Positions 16,069 to 26,063 of a DNA stretch of 64,000 nt are shown here, piece after piece. Both the position numbers and the translations under genes were made by a program. The first letter of the stretch is position 1, and every line of letters begins with the position of its first letter. Source of the stretch: Ktedonobacteria bacterium brp13 (lineage in GTDB: Bacteria; Chloroflexota; Ktedonobacteria; Ktedonobacterales; Ktedonobacteraceae); assembly GCA_015099395.1 (NCBI GenBank), contig AP024096.1:2666001-2730000 (forward strand), in the 5' to 3' direction. Below the pieces are notes generated by a model. That model saw only the letters and a list, made by a program, of their open reading frames with translations, did no database searches and was not told the DNA's origin.

Positions 16069-18165
16069 TTATACGTCCAATTCTTTCACTTTACGCGAAT
16101 GCTCGGCCAGGAAGGTGCGTCGGCGTTCCGCATTCTTATCCTCCATCAGTTCCGCTACCAACTTTGCCGCTAACACTCCGTCCTCCATCGTGACGCGCTT
16201 AAGCATTCTGTGCGCTGGATCGAAGGTCGTATCACGCAGCTCTTTCGGGTTCATCTCACCCAGACCTTTAAAGCGTTTGAACTCCAATCCTTCGGCATCG
16301 GGATGTTGCCGCACAAACTGGAGACGCGCCTCATCATCCAACAACCAGGTGACTTTGTTCTTGTATTTCACCGAGAAGAGCGGCGGACAGGCGATGTAGA
16401 CAAAGCCCTGCTCAATCAGATCATTAAACTCCTGGTGGAAGAGCGTCAGCAGCAAACATTGAATATGCAAGCCGTCAACGTCTGCGTCGGTCGCGATAAT
16501 GACACGGCTAAATTTCAAACGGCCGATGTCAAACATGTCACGCGTGCCGGTCCCCAGTACATTGATGATCGTACGGATCTCTTCATTTTCGACGATACTC
16601 TTGAGGTCAGCTTTGGCAACATTGAGTGGTTTGCCCTTCAATTTGAGTACAGCCTGGAAGTCGGAGAAACGTCCCTGACTGGCACTACCACCAGCCGAGT
16701 CACCCTCAACGATAAAAAGTTCAGCGCGTGAAGCATCGTTTGTATTGCAGCGCATAAACTTCTTGGAGAGGGTCGTGTCGATAAGCTCGCCGTTCTTCTT
16801 GCTGCCACCACGCGAAAGCTCTTCAACTAACTGAGCTTCATTGCGTGCCTTCTGCATCTGCTGGATTCTTTTGAGCCATTCCTTACCGGAGATCGCATTA
16901 TTCTCAAACCAATCCTTCAGACCTTCGTCGACCACTGAACGCACGATACCTTCAACCGAGGCGTTATTCAGACGGTCCTTGGTCTGGCCCTGGAACTGCG
17001 GATTTGTCAATTTAACTGAGATGACGACGTTTAAGCCCTGTTGAATAACTTCTGGTCGCAAGCCTTCACGCTCACGATTTTTGATGACATTGAACTTGAG
17101 CGCGTAGTCGTTAACGACCTTGGTCAGCGCAGCCTTAAAGCCAGTCTCATGCACGCCTCCGTCACGTGTCCGTACAGCGTTTGCATAGCTATACATGGCA
17201 ATCTTGTAACCAGTAGTAGGTTGCAAGGCGACCTCGACACGCACATCGTCCTTTTCTTTGGCGATGCTGATGACATGCTTAAATAGTGGCTCGCTGGTGC
17301 TTGTTGCAAGGTCACGAACGTAATCAGGCAACCCTTCACGCGAGTAGAAGACGCGGCTAATATGCTCATTAGCGGCATCATCCCAGGCATCCAGGTGGAA
17401 CGTCACGCCACGATTGAGATAGGTTGCAGCCTTCAGGCGGCTCTCCAGCGCGTCTAACGCATAATAGGCTTCTGGATCAAAGATCGTGCGGTCATAGAGC
17501 CAACGCAACTGCGTTCCATGCATCTTGCTCTCGCAGGGCTCAATCTCGTGCGGCATAGCGATACCACGAGCAAACTCCTGGGTAAACTTCTGTCCATCTT
17601 TCCAGATCGTAAGTTCGAGCGTCTCTGCCAGGGCATTGATCACTGTTGAGCCGACGCCATGCAGACCGCCAGCCGTCTTATACGCACCTTCAGTAAATTT
17701 GCCACCAGAATGCGGAACCGTCAGAATCACGGTTGCCGCTGGTAGATAGTCGCCTTGATAGAGCATCGGGTCAAACGGCATACCACGTCCCTCATCACGC
17801 ACAGTCACCCACCCATCTTTATCCACACTCACCCAGATATGCTTGCCATAGCCCGCTACTGCTTCATCAACGGCATTGTCTAGAGCTTCCCAGATTAAAT
17901 GGATCAGGCCAGAGGCGGAGGTAGAGCCAATATACATACCAGGACGATGACGAATCGCCGCTATCCCCTCAAGTACCTGGATATCCGCCGAAGAATAATC
18001 CGAGGCATCTTTTTTCTTTTTTATCACTTGTTTTGTATCTATTTGTGTTGAAATCATTACTTTTTCTTGTTCGTCTGCTCTTCCCCCGTTAAAAAGAGGG
18101 TGTTGCTTCTGCCTAACATCTAACTCATCTCGCGTGGCAGGGAGTGCGTTGGGGGAACGAAACAT
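16069..18165 (-). CDS. type II topoisomerase subunit B (GyrB/ParE family)
   Basis: The ATPase subunit, up to 698 residues. GHKL ATP-site motifs: EALDNAVDEAVAGYG, VRDEGRGMPF and GGLHGVGSTVINAL. The lysine loop is QFQGQTKDRLNN. The TOPRIM domain has FIVEGDSAGGSASQGR and DADVDGLHIQ. It pairs with the A subunit encoded directly downstream to relax, supercoil or decatenate DNA using ATP. Two starts are possible: ATG 18165 (GAGAGG upstream) or ATG 18057 (MISTQIDTK), which lies closer to the family's usual N-terminus. The extra 36 residues of the long form are polar and not conserved in the family. Confidence 0.92.
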   Translation of the reverse strand: MFRSPNALPATRDELDVRQKQHPLFNGGRADEQEKVMISTQIDTKQVIKKKKDASDYSSADIQVLEGIAAIRHRPGMYIGSTSASGLIHLIWEALDNAVDEAVAGYGKHIWVSVDKDGWVTVRDEGRGMPFDPMLYQGDYLPAATVILTVPHSGGKFTEGAYKTAGGLHGVGSTVINALAETLELTIWKDGQKFTQEFARGIAMPHEIEPCESKMHGTQLRWLYDRTIFDPEAYYALDALESRLKAATYLNRGVTFHLDAWDDAANEHISRVFYSREGLPDYVRDLATSTSEPLFKHVISIAKEKDDVRVEVALQPTTGYKIAMYSYANAVRTRDGGVHETGFKAALTKVVNDYALKFNVIKNREREGLRPEVIQQGLNVVISVKLTNPQFQGQTKDRLNNASVEGIVRSVVDEGLKDWFENNAISGKEWLKRIQQMQKARNEAQLVEELSRGGSKKNGELIDTTLSKKFMRCNTNDASRAELFIVEGDSAGGSASQGRFSDFQAVLKLKGKPLNVAKADLKSIVENEEIRTIINVLGTGTRDMFDIGRLKFSRVIIATDADVDGLHIQCLLLTLFHQEFNDLIEQGFVYIACPPLFSVKYKNKVTWLLDDEARLQFVRQHPDAEGLEFKRFKGLGEMNPKELRDTTFDPAHRMLKRVTMEDGVLAAKLVAELMEDKNAERRRTFLAEHSRKVKELDV

Positions 18166-19044
18166 CTACCGTTTTACCTCTCTTCAAAATCCAGTGTTGC
18201 TTTTTCAGCATACAGCCTTAATCCCCGAAAGTCAAGGAGCAATTCGACCAAAAGTTCTAGACTTTCTATTTCCTGGTACGACTCTCCCTATCTATACGAC
18301 ACAACATTACCCCATCTCTCACGAGATCATAACACTGACAACTCGTCTGCGCATCCCTTATTGCCACCAATCATCCAGTATTTGGGCAAACATATAATCA
18401 TAATTTAACAAAACAACAAGCGCTCGCGATCAAAAATTTCCTTATAGTATATTCTTGCGAGCAACGCTGAAAATGGAATCAAACAGTTCAGACAGTACAG
18501 GCACTACATATACTCAAGACAAGACACTACACATACGATCACATATACCCTTTTTACACAACGCTCTACGTACCCCAATAATTCTCACACACTTCTCTCC
18601 CCATTGCATACTATACACGAACTGCACAAAATTTCTAGTAGCATCTACTCGTTTCGCTCTACGCATGTCGTGTAAATTGCGGGGATTGTCATTTACGATC
18701 GGCCCAATTATACTTGTTACCAGGAACAAAATACTACGAATAGCAAAAGGTCGGGACTTATTGTGTACGCCAGTAACCTGAGGCAATATTGACACATTGT
18801 AAAGCAAGATTGCAAATAATCAATAAAGCGGCCCCTTTTGGCTATACAACCGCAGCATAGCAGTCACACAAGGGTTAGCGCGAACGCACACCCTCGCAAT
18901 AATAGTCAACGCAACCAACGACGGTTTAAGCTCGTAATTATTGTAGACGAAGGTGCAAGAGAGTAGGTTAACAGACGGCACGAACAACGTAGGTCGCGTT
19001 GGTGTGCGTATGCGAAATTAAGATCGAAGAGGGACAGTGACAAG
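18166..19044. other. long divergent intergenic region
   Basis: An 879-bp AT-richer gap between the divergent topoisomerase operon and the zinc-ribbon gene. Reading frames here (for example 18455-18781) lack ribosome sites and protein-like composition. Promoters for both sides must lie here; I see no RNA gene or strong hairpin. Confidence 0.4.
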
Positions 19045-19797
19045 ATGAAACCAGTGACAGGCCAATACGAGTGTGTCCATGGCTCAGGCGTGGGACTCGA
19101 CTACTTTACCGCTCGTATCGACACGTTGACGCTCTATGCGAACGGACGCTTCACACTCAAAGTTCAGCAAAAGAGCCGCGTCAGCCATGCTGCCCAGTCC
19201 TTGATGCAGGGGCAACAGGTCAATACGAACGCGCCTGAGAACCTGCAAGAGGGGACCTATCTGCTACAGGCTTTGCAAGTACAGCTTACCTTCGCCAATG
19301 GCGGCTTTGAGAGCGCACAACTGAATGAGGACGGCACAGACCTTGCCATCGGTCCCAATCACTTTACCAAAGTCTCCGACTCGACATCGCTCCCACCCAC
19401 CCACCGTATGCAGCAAAACATGGACGATATCGCCAAAGGCCTGAAGATTGCCAGCACACTCGGTGGTATAGCGGTCAAAGCAGCCAAAACAATCCAGTCA
19501 ACGATGCAAACAACGCAAGGCCAGGAACAACAGAACACAGCACAGTCCCAGCCTCAGTATGGGCAGAATCCGCCGCCATCTCAACCTCAGTATGGGCGCA
19601 ACCCGCCACCACCTCAGCCTCAGTATGGGCGCAACCCGCCGCCATCTCAGGCCACACCACAGCAACCTTACTATACACCGCCGCCACAGCAGCCCCAGGC
19701 CGCACCGCGTGACTCAATCTACTGCGACCAATGCGGAGCACGTCTGCGCCCAGGCAAACGCTTCTGCAACAACTGTGGAGCCCATCTGGACGGCTAA
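19045..19797 (+). CDS. hypothetical protein with Pro/Gln repeats and C-terminal zinc ribbon
   Basis: A 250-residue protein in three parts. Residues 1-~115 form a beta-rich domain (GQYECVHGSGVGLDYFTARI, then LTFANGGFESAQLNEDGTDL). A helical segment is followed by a disordered linker built on a PQYGRNPPPSQ-type repeat (about four copies, visible as near-identical DNA repeats at 19550-19650). The end is a zinc ribbon, CDQCGARLRPGKRFCNNCGA (two CxxC pairs). Such ribbons are common on bacterial regulatory or scaffold proteins. There is no signal peptide, so it is probably cytoplasmic. The start is an ATG preceded by GAGGGACAGTGACAAG. Confidence 0.6.
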   Translation: MKPVTGQYECVHGSGVGLDYFTARIDTLTLYANGRFTLKVQQKSRVSHAAQSLMQGQQVNTNAPENLQEGTYLLQALQVQLTFANGGFESAQLNEDGTDLAIGPNHFTKVSDSTSLPPTHRMQQNMDDIAKGLKIASTLGGIAVKAAKTIQSTMQTTQGQEQQNTAQSQPQYGQNPPPSQPQYGRNPPPPQPQYGRNPPPSQATPQQPYYTPPPQQPQAAPRDSIYCDQCGARLRPGKRFCNNCGAHLDG

Positions 19798-19858
19798 AGC
19801 AGCATGTATAGTCTCGCTACATCTCTGTCGTAGTTATATCTCTGTCGTAGATAATGCT

Positions 19859-20154
19859 CGCTATCGCTTGTAAAGTACCATTAAACCCTTGTCCCCCTCT
19901 CTGAGGGGGAATGTCGCTTTAGCGACAAGGGGGAGCCATCCTCGCCTTATGCTGCTAGCCACTATTCTACGCTAACTATTACTCTTACCTTCGCAGTCTG
20001 TCATCGAGGATTACAGGCTATAGAGATTAAATTAAATATTTAGCGTAGAATGATAATGAACAGCATAAGGCGAGGATGGCTCCCCCCGATAGCTAAAGCT
20101 ATCTCCCCCCTCAAAGAGGGGGACAAGCTTTTTGGTAGTTTTCGGGCAATAGTG
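19859..20154. repeat. MITE-like palindromic repeat, copy C (diverged)
   Basis: Same plan as copies A and B: an outer GCTATCGCTTGTAAAGTACC ... GGGCAATAGTG pair and inner CCCCCTCTCTGAGGGGGAAT / CCCCCCTCAAAGAGGGGG hairpins. The left hairpin has the GTCGCTTTAGCGAC variant and the right one the GATAGCTAAAGCTATC variant, so this copy is a hybrid of two subtypes. The centre differs from copy A apart from AAGGCGAGGATGGCTCCC. Confidence 0.7.
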
Positions 20155-20170
20155 AACATTAAGTCACACT

Positions 20171-20224
20171 CTGAGAGGATGGCAGGGTCTGAGAGGATGG
20201 CAGGGTCTGAGAGGGTGGCATGGT
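20171..20224. repeat. 18-bp tandem repeat, three units
   Basis: CTGAGAGGATGGCAGGGT is repeated three times (20171-20188, 20189-20206, 20207-20224), the last with two changes. It lies immediately beyond MITE copy C and before the 3' end of the J-domain gene. Confidence 0.75.
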
Positions 20225-20258
20225 TTCACAGAGTGTGGTTGGGTCAGGTGCGACGCAT

Positions 20259-20546
20259 TTACAGCGTCGCACGCTCTTTCTTGAGAAACTCGTACGCAGA
20301 AATGATACGCTGCATCTCTCGCTGATCACCGCCGCGATCGGGATGATAGCGCTTGGCAAGTTGACGGTAACGATGCTTGATCTGCTCCGGCGTAGCATTC
20401 GCAGGCAGGCCAAGAACAGCCAGCGCCTGCTGACGTTGCAGCAACATACGCGCAGGGTTCGCATTACTCATCCAGATGGTGCGCATACCCACACGCATCA
20501 TATTCCAGAGTAGCGAAGCAATCGATTGTGGTGGTCGTGAACTCAT
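20259..20546 (-). CDS. short J-domain (DnaJ-like) protein
   Basis: A 95-residue protein whose last ~60 residues form a J domain: ALAVLGLPANATPEQIKHRY, then RQLAKRYHPDRGGDQREM with the essential HPD motif, then IISAYEFLKKE. The first ~35 residues are partly hydrophobic (ASLLWNMMRVGMRTIWM) and may touch the membrane. J proteins stimulate Hsp70 (DnaK) ATPase; this one has no zinc or client-binding domain, so it is a specialised co-chaperone or a membrane-docked variant. The listed ATG has a distant Shine-Dalgarno (AAGGAG ~17 bases upstream), so a slightly later Met is possible. Confidence 0.75.
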   Translation of the reverse strand: MSSRPPQSIASLLWNMMRVGMRTIWMSNANPARMLLQRQQALAVLGLPANATPEQIKHRYRQLAKRYHPDRGGDQREMQRIISAYEFLKKERATL

Positions 20547-20721
20547 GGCGTGAGGCCCGCCTATCTCCTTAAAATTATTTACCCGATTTATTTTATCACA
20601 TGCCCTTCTGCTCCAACCTGAAACCTCCAGGCTGACTTGCCCGTGATCAATGTACCAGGAATATACGTTCTACTACTTTCCCTTAAACATCCTTTTGTAG
20701 CAGAAAGCGTCGGGAGATAAG

Positions 20722-21810
20722 ATGGCGAGTGAAATTAAGCGGTCAGGCACAGCCATACGGGCTCGCCTGAACTCATCAAAGCAGATCCGTACTGTCGAAA
20801 AAGAGACAAAGCCACTTCAGGGCTTCATCCGCAAGTTCAGCAACGACTGGGCCACAACATTTGCGGGCGCACTGGCCTATAGCCTCATCACAGCGTTGCT
20901 GCCAATCCTAATTGCGCTGGTGGCCATCGCTGGCTTTATCCTCACTGGTATCTTACACAATCCAAATGGGTCGAATACGATCTTTAGCGCGCTCGAAAAA
21001 ATTCCTGCCCTAAAAAGCGTTTCAGGCAGCTTGCAGTCAAGCGTCGGCAACAAACTATCAGCGTCGGCGGGTCCACTCGCTATCCTCGCTGTAATCGTTG
21101 CAATCATTGGCGGCTCACGACTCTTTGTCGCGATGGAAGGGAGTCTGAACATCATCTATCGCGTACGTCCACGCACCGCTCTCTTGCAAAACGCTGTCGC
21201 TATCCTCATGGTCGTCATCTTTAGTCTGCTAACGCCGATCATGATTCTGGCATCCACATTGCCAACAACTCTGCTCGGACTGATCAATAGCAACGCTTCA
21301 CTTAAACAAATTCCATTCTTGCAGACCGTTGCCTCAAACCAGACAATGATCCTTCTGGGTGGCTACATTGGAGCTCTATTTGCGGCCTTTGTACTCTTCC
21401 TTGCGATCTACATGATCGTACCCAATAAGCGCATCGCATTCAGCAAAAGCTGGCCTGGAGCGATTGTCGCGGCTATCCTGGTAGAGCTTTTTATCGCTCT
21501 CTTCCCATTCTACATCCGCATGTTTATGCAGAGCTACGTCGGGCAGATCGGTCTCGCGATTGCCTTGGTCGTGTTCTTCTACTACTTTGCGGTGATCCTA
21601 CTGCTGGGTGCCGAGGTGAATGCTTACTTCCGTGAGCATGTACAACCGCTGCCAAATAATCTCGCGACCTTTGTCAGTACGGTCGCCGGCAATCTGAATG
21701 AAGATCGACCAGCCGACGAGTCCGAACACCACATAGATTCTACACCGACTGAGTCGAAAGACCGTGCTCACATCGCTCGTGCACATGAGGATGAGGAGGG
21801 AAATAGGTAA
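20722..21810 (+). CDS. YihY/BrkB family membrane protein
   Basis: A 362-residue integral membrane protein starting at ATG behind GGGAGATAAG. It has about six helices and the family blocks FSNDWATTFAGALAYSLIT, GGSRLFVAMEGSLNIIYRVR, KRIAFSKSWPGAIVAAILVE and the closing YYFAVILLLGAEVNAYF. The family is widespread and often mislabelled ribonuclease BN; its function is not settled. A charged cytoplasmic tail of ~60 residues follows the last helix. The 3' end overlaps the convergent gene at 21768-22688 by 43 bp. Confidence 0.85.
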   Translation: MASEIKRSGTAIRARLNSSKQIRTVEKETKPLQGFIRKFSNDWATTFAGALAYSLITALLPILIALVAIAGFILTGILHNPNGSNTIFSALEKIPALKSVSGSLQSSVGNKLSASAGPLAILAVIVAIIGGSRLFVAMEGSLNIIYRVRPRTALLQNAVAILMVVIFSLLTPIMILASTLPTTLLGLINSNASLKQIPFLQTVASNQTMILLGGYIGALFAAFVLFLAIYMIVPNKRIAFSKSWPGAIVAAILVELFIALFPFYIRMFMQSYVGQIGLAIALVVFFYYFAVILLLGAEVNAYFREHVQPLPNNLATFVSTVAGNLNEDRPADESEHHIDSTPTESKDRAHIARAHEDEEGNR

Positions 21811-22688
21811 CGAGATAGTTCAACGGCGAGTCCAGAGGTTCCCAGACCTTGCGCCAGCAGAGCAGCACCTTGCGCAGCCTCAAAACCCGCTACGCTCTTT
21901 TCACTCATTGGATACAAGAAAAACTGATAGAGATCAGAGAAATGATTGATAATCTTTTCCTGATAGCTCTGGTTTTGTTGGTCCTGCTCCTCCCCCGCCT
22001 GCTCTTCCGCTTCATCTGCAACTGACACCTCAGGATGCACAAGCAATACGACATCTTCCAGTTGATGGACGCTCATGATCCCCGCCAGATCGTACGTCAA
22101 CTGTTCCAGGATCGCCTGTTGGATGGCAGCACGCTCCGTCTGCTCGCTCGCTCTCTGCAGGAGACGCTCCCCGGTTCCATCTACGACCCGCCCATTCTTG
22201 ACGACCAGCAATGTATACGACATCGCGCTCAATGAAAGCAAGGAGAAGTTCATCTCCGTCCAGGTAGCCTCCTGCTGACGCATAAAATGCACCAATGAAA
22301 CCAGCATACAGAACGTGGTAGACGTACCCAATGTTGGACGCAAAAGCTGTCGGTGCACTGGAATGTGGGGCAGGTGCTGTACCGCTGGCACAAGATAAAT
22401 CTGCTGCGAAAATTCACTGATCGTCGCCAAAAATAACGGGAGCGGATCATCCTTGACAGCACTCACGACTTGCGTTCGCATGAGATAGTCATGTAACGTC
22501 TGGCGCTCTATCTCCAGTGGCAGCGCCAGCATAAGCACGGCTTCTGGATAGAGCGAACAGAGCTGCTCAAGGTGACGCAGCAGAGCAGCAGCGCTCTTGA
22601 AAGCATTACGCTCGATAATCGTCTCATCATCGGCGAGACAGCACGACCAGCGCGGGGGCGCATAGTCGATACCAATGCTGATAGGCAT
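21768..22688 (-). CDS. hypothetical protein, possible ASKHA (DUF1464-like) fold
   Basis: A 306-residue protein starting at ATG with GGAGG six bases upstream. It opens PISIGIDYAPPRWSCCL, like the first phosphate-binding strand of sugar-kinase/Hsp70-fold proteins. It later has YTLLVVKNGRVVDGTGE and, near the end, GFEAAQGAALLAQGL, which recall DUF1464 predicted kinases. A Glu/Gln-rich insert (EAEEQAGEEQDQQNQ) precedes the last helices. The match is only by eye and the catalytic residues are uncertain. It overlaps the convergent BrkB gene tail. Confidence 0.45.
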   Translation of the reverse strand: MPISIGIDYAPPRWSCCLADDETIIERNAFKSAAALLRHLEQLCSLYPEAVLMLALPLEIERQTLHDYLMRTQVVSAVKDDPLPLFLATISEFSQQIYLVPAVQHLPHIPVHRQLLRPTLGTSTTFCMLVSLVHFMRQQEATWTEMNFSLLSLSAMSYTLLVVKNGRVVDGTGERLLQRASEQTERAAIQQAILEQLTYDLAGIMSVHQLEDVVLLVHPEVSVADEAEEQAGEEQDQQNQSYQEKIINHFSDLYQFFLYPMSEKSVAGFEAAQGAALLAQGLGTSGLAVELSRYLFPSSSSCARAM

Positions 22689-23016
22689 AAGAATCCTCCA
22701 CTATTCAAAGGTAGGAAAATATTATAGCATGCTTACTACTATCCGGACTATCCCCCGACCGTTTTGGCGCAACTCCTACTCGCAATTCCTCATACAACGA
22801 CACAATTACACTGAAAAGCAAACGGTAACGCAAAGAGAGTAGCTACGTGCGTTGCTGTACGAGTAACGTATTTCTTGACGCAACCTCAGTAAATCTGCTA
22901 CACTTTGACTCAACAACAGGAAATATTCGTACTAATCTTTGCCCGGAAAAGAGATGATACGTTTCAGGGCCCATAACACGTCGCTCATTACACCGAGGTT
23001 AGAGGAAGCAATCGTG

Positions 23017-25533
23017 ATGCAGCATAGTAACGAAAATTCCATCAGTATAAATGGCCACCAGGCTGCTCAACAGTCAGCAGAGACGAGCGAAAAGCAGCAA
23101 TTGCTCAAAGCATTGCGTGAAAGCGAACTCTTGCGCGAACTGGCAGAGTTACTGGCCTCATCGCTTGATCCCACACGCATCCTACAGGTCCTCGTACGAC
23201 GTACCACCGAGGTCTGTGAGGTCTCGCGCTGTGCTATCTGGCTCCTCGAAGATAACCAGGATCAAAGTCAGAGTCAAAGTCAGAGTCAAAAGTCGCCCTC
23301 AGCATACCCGGCAAGACCGACCAGACTGCGCTTCCTCCCTACCGCCTACCATATGTCGGTGCAGAAGATGCATCAGCGCATCTTCCAGATGGCAGACCGT
23401 ATGTGGCATCACAGCCTGATTGATTTCGACAACCCTGTCATTGGTCGCCTGCTGGACGAGCAGGGACTGATCATTATCGACGAACTGCGTGAGCAGCCAG
23501 GATTACAGATGCTCGCCGATAAATTCTATGCGCGCTCTATTATGCTCGTCGCCTTGATCCGCGAAGGGCGGCCTGTCGGGATGCTATCCCTCGACAATCC
23601 AGGCCAGCCGACGACGTTCACACACGATCAGAGCCAGCTCGCACGAGCTATCGGACAGCAGGCCGCCGTCGCTATCGATAACGCCCGGCTCCTGACGGAG
23701 GCCCGCAATGCCGTGGCACTCTCCAATGAACGCGCCAATACCCTCAATGCGATCTATAACGCGATGACCGAGGGGCTTGTCGTACTGGATAGCAACGGGC
23801 GTGTCATCTTGAGTAATCAGACCGCCGATAGGATGCTCAAACTGAATGCCAGCGCCAACCACGATCTCCCTGCCTTCCTGCGCAACCGCTCAATCTTTAC
23901 ACTCACAGGCGAACCCATCCAGCCAGATGATCTCCCGTTCGTCCGCGCTCTACGCGGTGAGCAGATCCACGGCGAACGTTTCTTAAGCAAAGATTCTGAA
24001 CACAACGAGATCGCAACCGAGATCAATATTGTCCCTTTGCTGGATAGCGAGAATCGCAAGATCGGCATCGTCAGCGCCTTTCGCGATATCACAGAGCAGG
24101 TACGCATCGAACAACGTCTACGTCGCGCACTGTTAACGATGCTGCACGCGGCAGAGGCTGTCTCCGGCGTCATTGAGATCGACGAGATCCTCAAACGTAT
24201 CCTCGCAATGTCACTCAATACCCTGAGTAGCGAGCGCGGCATCATGCAGATCTTTGATGAAGAGACACAGACGCTCACTCCGCTGGCCTCGACTGGCTTC
24301 ACAGATCAAGAGATCGCGGACTGGCCCACCGAGTATAGCCGGCAGCTTGTCAGTTCCCTCAACCAGCAACAGTTCAAAGAGGGCCGTGCGATACTCATCA
24401 ACAACGAACTCAGCCAGGCCAATACCGATGAGACCAGCCATCGGATGGTCCTGGCCGTCCCCATTACCCATCAATATCACCTGCTGGGTCTGATGCTACT
24501 CGATCGCTCGGTCATCCATCGTCATGCGAATAGCGAGCAGGCAGACAACGGAACCACTGCGAGAGCGACGCAGCCACTCAGTGCCATAGAATTTAACGCC
24601 TGGGATATCGCGATCGTCGAAGGGATTGCGCAATTCGCAGGCATGGCAATCGAGGAGGCACGGCTCCAACAAGAGGCAAAGATCGCCCGTCTTAACGAAG
24701 CCAGCATGCGTGAGTCCAATGCCCAGAAGGACGAGATACTCGCCATTACCGCCCATGAGTTTCGTACCCCCCTTACCGTCATTTTAGCGCATAGCCAGAT
24801 GATGACACGTATCCTCAATCGCGCCCAAGAGGCCAATCCGCAGCTGAAAGAACGACTCCTGGAAAGCAATGCGTTTATCGCGGATCAGACACGACAGCTC
24901 ACGAATATTGTCACCACCTTTTTAGAAGTGACGCGTCTCAATCGCAGACAGATTAACCTCGATCTTGAAGAGATTAACGTCGCAGACCTGATTATCGAGA
25001 TCATCTCCAACCACCGCGCAACCTCTCCCATCCACACCATTAGCTACCAGTTCGATCCAACCACACAGCCTTACCTCATCAAAGGCGACCGCGCCCGCCT
25101 GGTACAGATCTTTGCGAACCTGCTACAGAATGCGATAAAATACAGTCCCCTGGGTGGTCCGATCACCTTCACACTAACCAGATTGACCAGACTGATACCC
25201 CTTGAGACGCTGCCTCAGACCGGCGACGAGGAGAGCACGACAGGGGCAATAGGAACAATACAGCGTGAAGAACAGGTCGTCGAAGTGAGCATCATAGACA
25301 GCGGTATCGGCGTTCCACTTGAAGATCAGGTTCATCTTTTTGAGTGCTTCTATCGAGCGTCAAATATTGGTGCCAGCCAGGCCAAAGGCGTTGGCCTGGG
25401 ACTGTTTGTCGTCGCCGAATTCTTGCAGCTACACGGTGGCACGATCCGCGTTGAAAGTAGCGGCATCGCAGGCGAAGGGAGCCGCTTTATTCTGACACTT
25501 CCACTCGCAGCGACTGACACAGCACTGTCCTGA
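23017..25533 (+). CDS. multi-sensor histidine kinase (GAF-PAS-GAF-HisKA-HATPase)
   Basis: About 838 residues from the ATG at 23017 (AGAGGAAG upstream; an in-frame ATG at 22939 lacks a site). Domain order: coiled N-terminus, GAF 1 (~40-230, with a SQSQSQ simple repeat inserted), PAS (~240-350, ending IGIVSAFRDITEQVRIE), GAF 2 (~375-560), HisKA with the phospho-accepting His in ITAHEFRTPLTVIL, and HATPase_c with NLLQNAIKYSPLGG, DSGIGVP and GVGLGLFV. No membrane helix is visible, so it is a cytoplasmic kinase sensing small ligands or redox through its GAF/PAS domains. No response regulator is adjacent. Confidence 0.9.
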   Translation: MQHSNENSISINGHQAAQQSAETSEKQQLLKALRESELLRELAELLASSLDPTRILQVLVRRTTEVCEVSRCAIWLLEDNQDQSQSQSQSQKSPSAYPARPTRLRFLPTAYHMSVQKMHQRIFQMADRMWHHSLIDFDNPVIGRLLDEQGLIIIDELREQPGLQMLADKFYARSIMLVALIREGRPVGMLSLDNPGQPTTFTHDQSQLARAIGQQAAVAIDNARLLTEARNAVALSNERANTLNAIYNAMTEGLVVLDSNGRVILSNQTADRMLKLNASANHDLPAFLRNRSIFTLTGEPIQPDDLPFVRALRGEQIHGERFLSKDSEHNEIATEINIVPLLDSENRKIGIVSAFRDITEQVRIEQRLRRALLTMLHAAEAVSGVIEIDEILKRILAMSLNTLSSERGIMQIFDEETQTLTPLASTGFTDQEIADWPTEYSRQLVSSLNQQQFKEGRAILINNELSQANTDETSHRMVLAVPITHQYHLLGLMLLDRSVIHRHANSEQADNGTTARATQPLSAIEFNAWDIAIVEGIAQFAGMAIEEARLQQEAKIARLNEASMRESNAQKDEILAITAHEFRTPLTVILAHSQMMTRILNRAQEANPQLKERLLESNAFIADQTRQLTNIVTTFLEVTRLNRRQINLDLEEINVADLIIEIISNHRATSPIHTISYQFDPTTQPYLIKGDRARLVQIFANLLQNAIKYSPLGGPITFTLTRLTRLIPLETLPQTGDEESTTGAIGTIQREEQVVEVSIIDSGIGVPLEDQVHLFECFYRASNIGASQAKGVGLGLFVVAEFLQLHGGTIRVESSGIAGEGSRFILTLPLAATDTALS

Positions 25534-25664
25534 ACACTCGTTCTTCTGCTGCTTCCAGCATTTCCGCTTTTACCTCACTGTTTTGGAAGAGGAGAGAGTA
25601 CGCGTAGAGTACCTCTGGCGACAAGCGTAGAGACGACAGTGAGAAGAAAGGCAGCAGTAAAGCT

Positions 25665-26039
25665 ATGTTCAAAGAGACAAAAGCATTTTCCGGTTTTTCT
25701 GTAGATGACGTGCCAAAGGCGCAGGAATTTTATGGACAGACGCTCGGTCTGGAGGTTTCTGAAGCCTTCGGTCTGTTACAGCTCCATATCGCAGGCGACA
25801 AGAAGATCGTGGTGTATCCTAAAGCGGACCATATTCCAGCAACGTTTACCGTTCTGAATTTTCCAGTGGACAACATTGAGCAGGCCATAGACGACTTAAC
25901 CGCGCGTGGCGTGCATATGGAGATCTACTTCGAGGACAAGCAGGACCAACGGGGGATTTTCAAAGGTGGTGGTCCTCTGATAGCATGGTTTAAAGATCCT
26001 GCTGGCAATATCTTGTCTGTGATTGAAGAGCCGGCATAG
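25665..26039 (+). CDS. VOC (glyoxalase/bleomycin-resistance) family protein
   Basis: A 124-residue protein of the vicinal oxygen chelate fold, made of two beta-alpha-beta-beta-beta units: [20 protein letters not shown] and [19 protein letters not shown]. It ends with the usual [16 protein letters not shown], whose Glu often binds metal. Family members act as lyases, dioxygenases or drug-binding proteins; with no further clue the substrate stays open. It is followed 24 bp later by an HD-domain gene and may share its transcript. Confidence 0.85.
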   Translation: MFKETKAFSGFSVDDVPKAQEFYGQTLGLEVSEAFGLLQLHIAGDKKIVVYPKADHIPATFTVLNFPVDNIEQAIDDLTARGVHMEIYFEDKQDQRGIFKGGGPLIAWFKDPAGNILSVIEEPA

Positions 26040-26063
26040 TAAAGAAAAGCGACAATATCTACC

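Noticed and set aside
18455..18781. 108-residue frame in the long intergenic region
   Set aside because: No ribosome site, low-complexity composition and an overlapping antisense frame of similar length.
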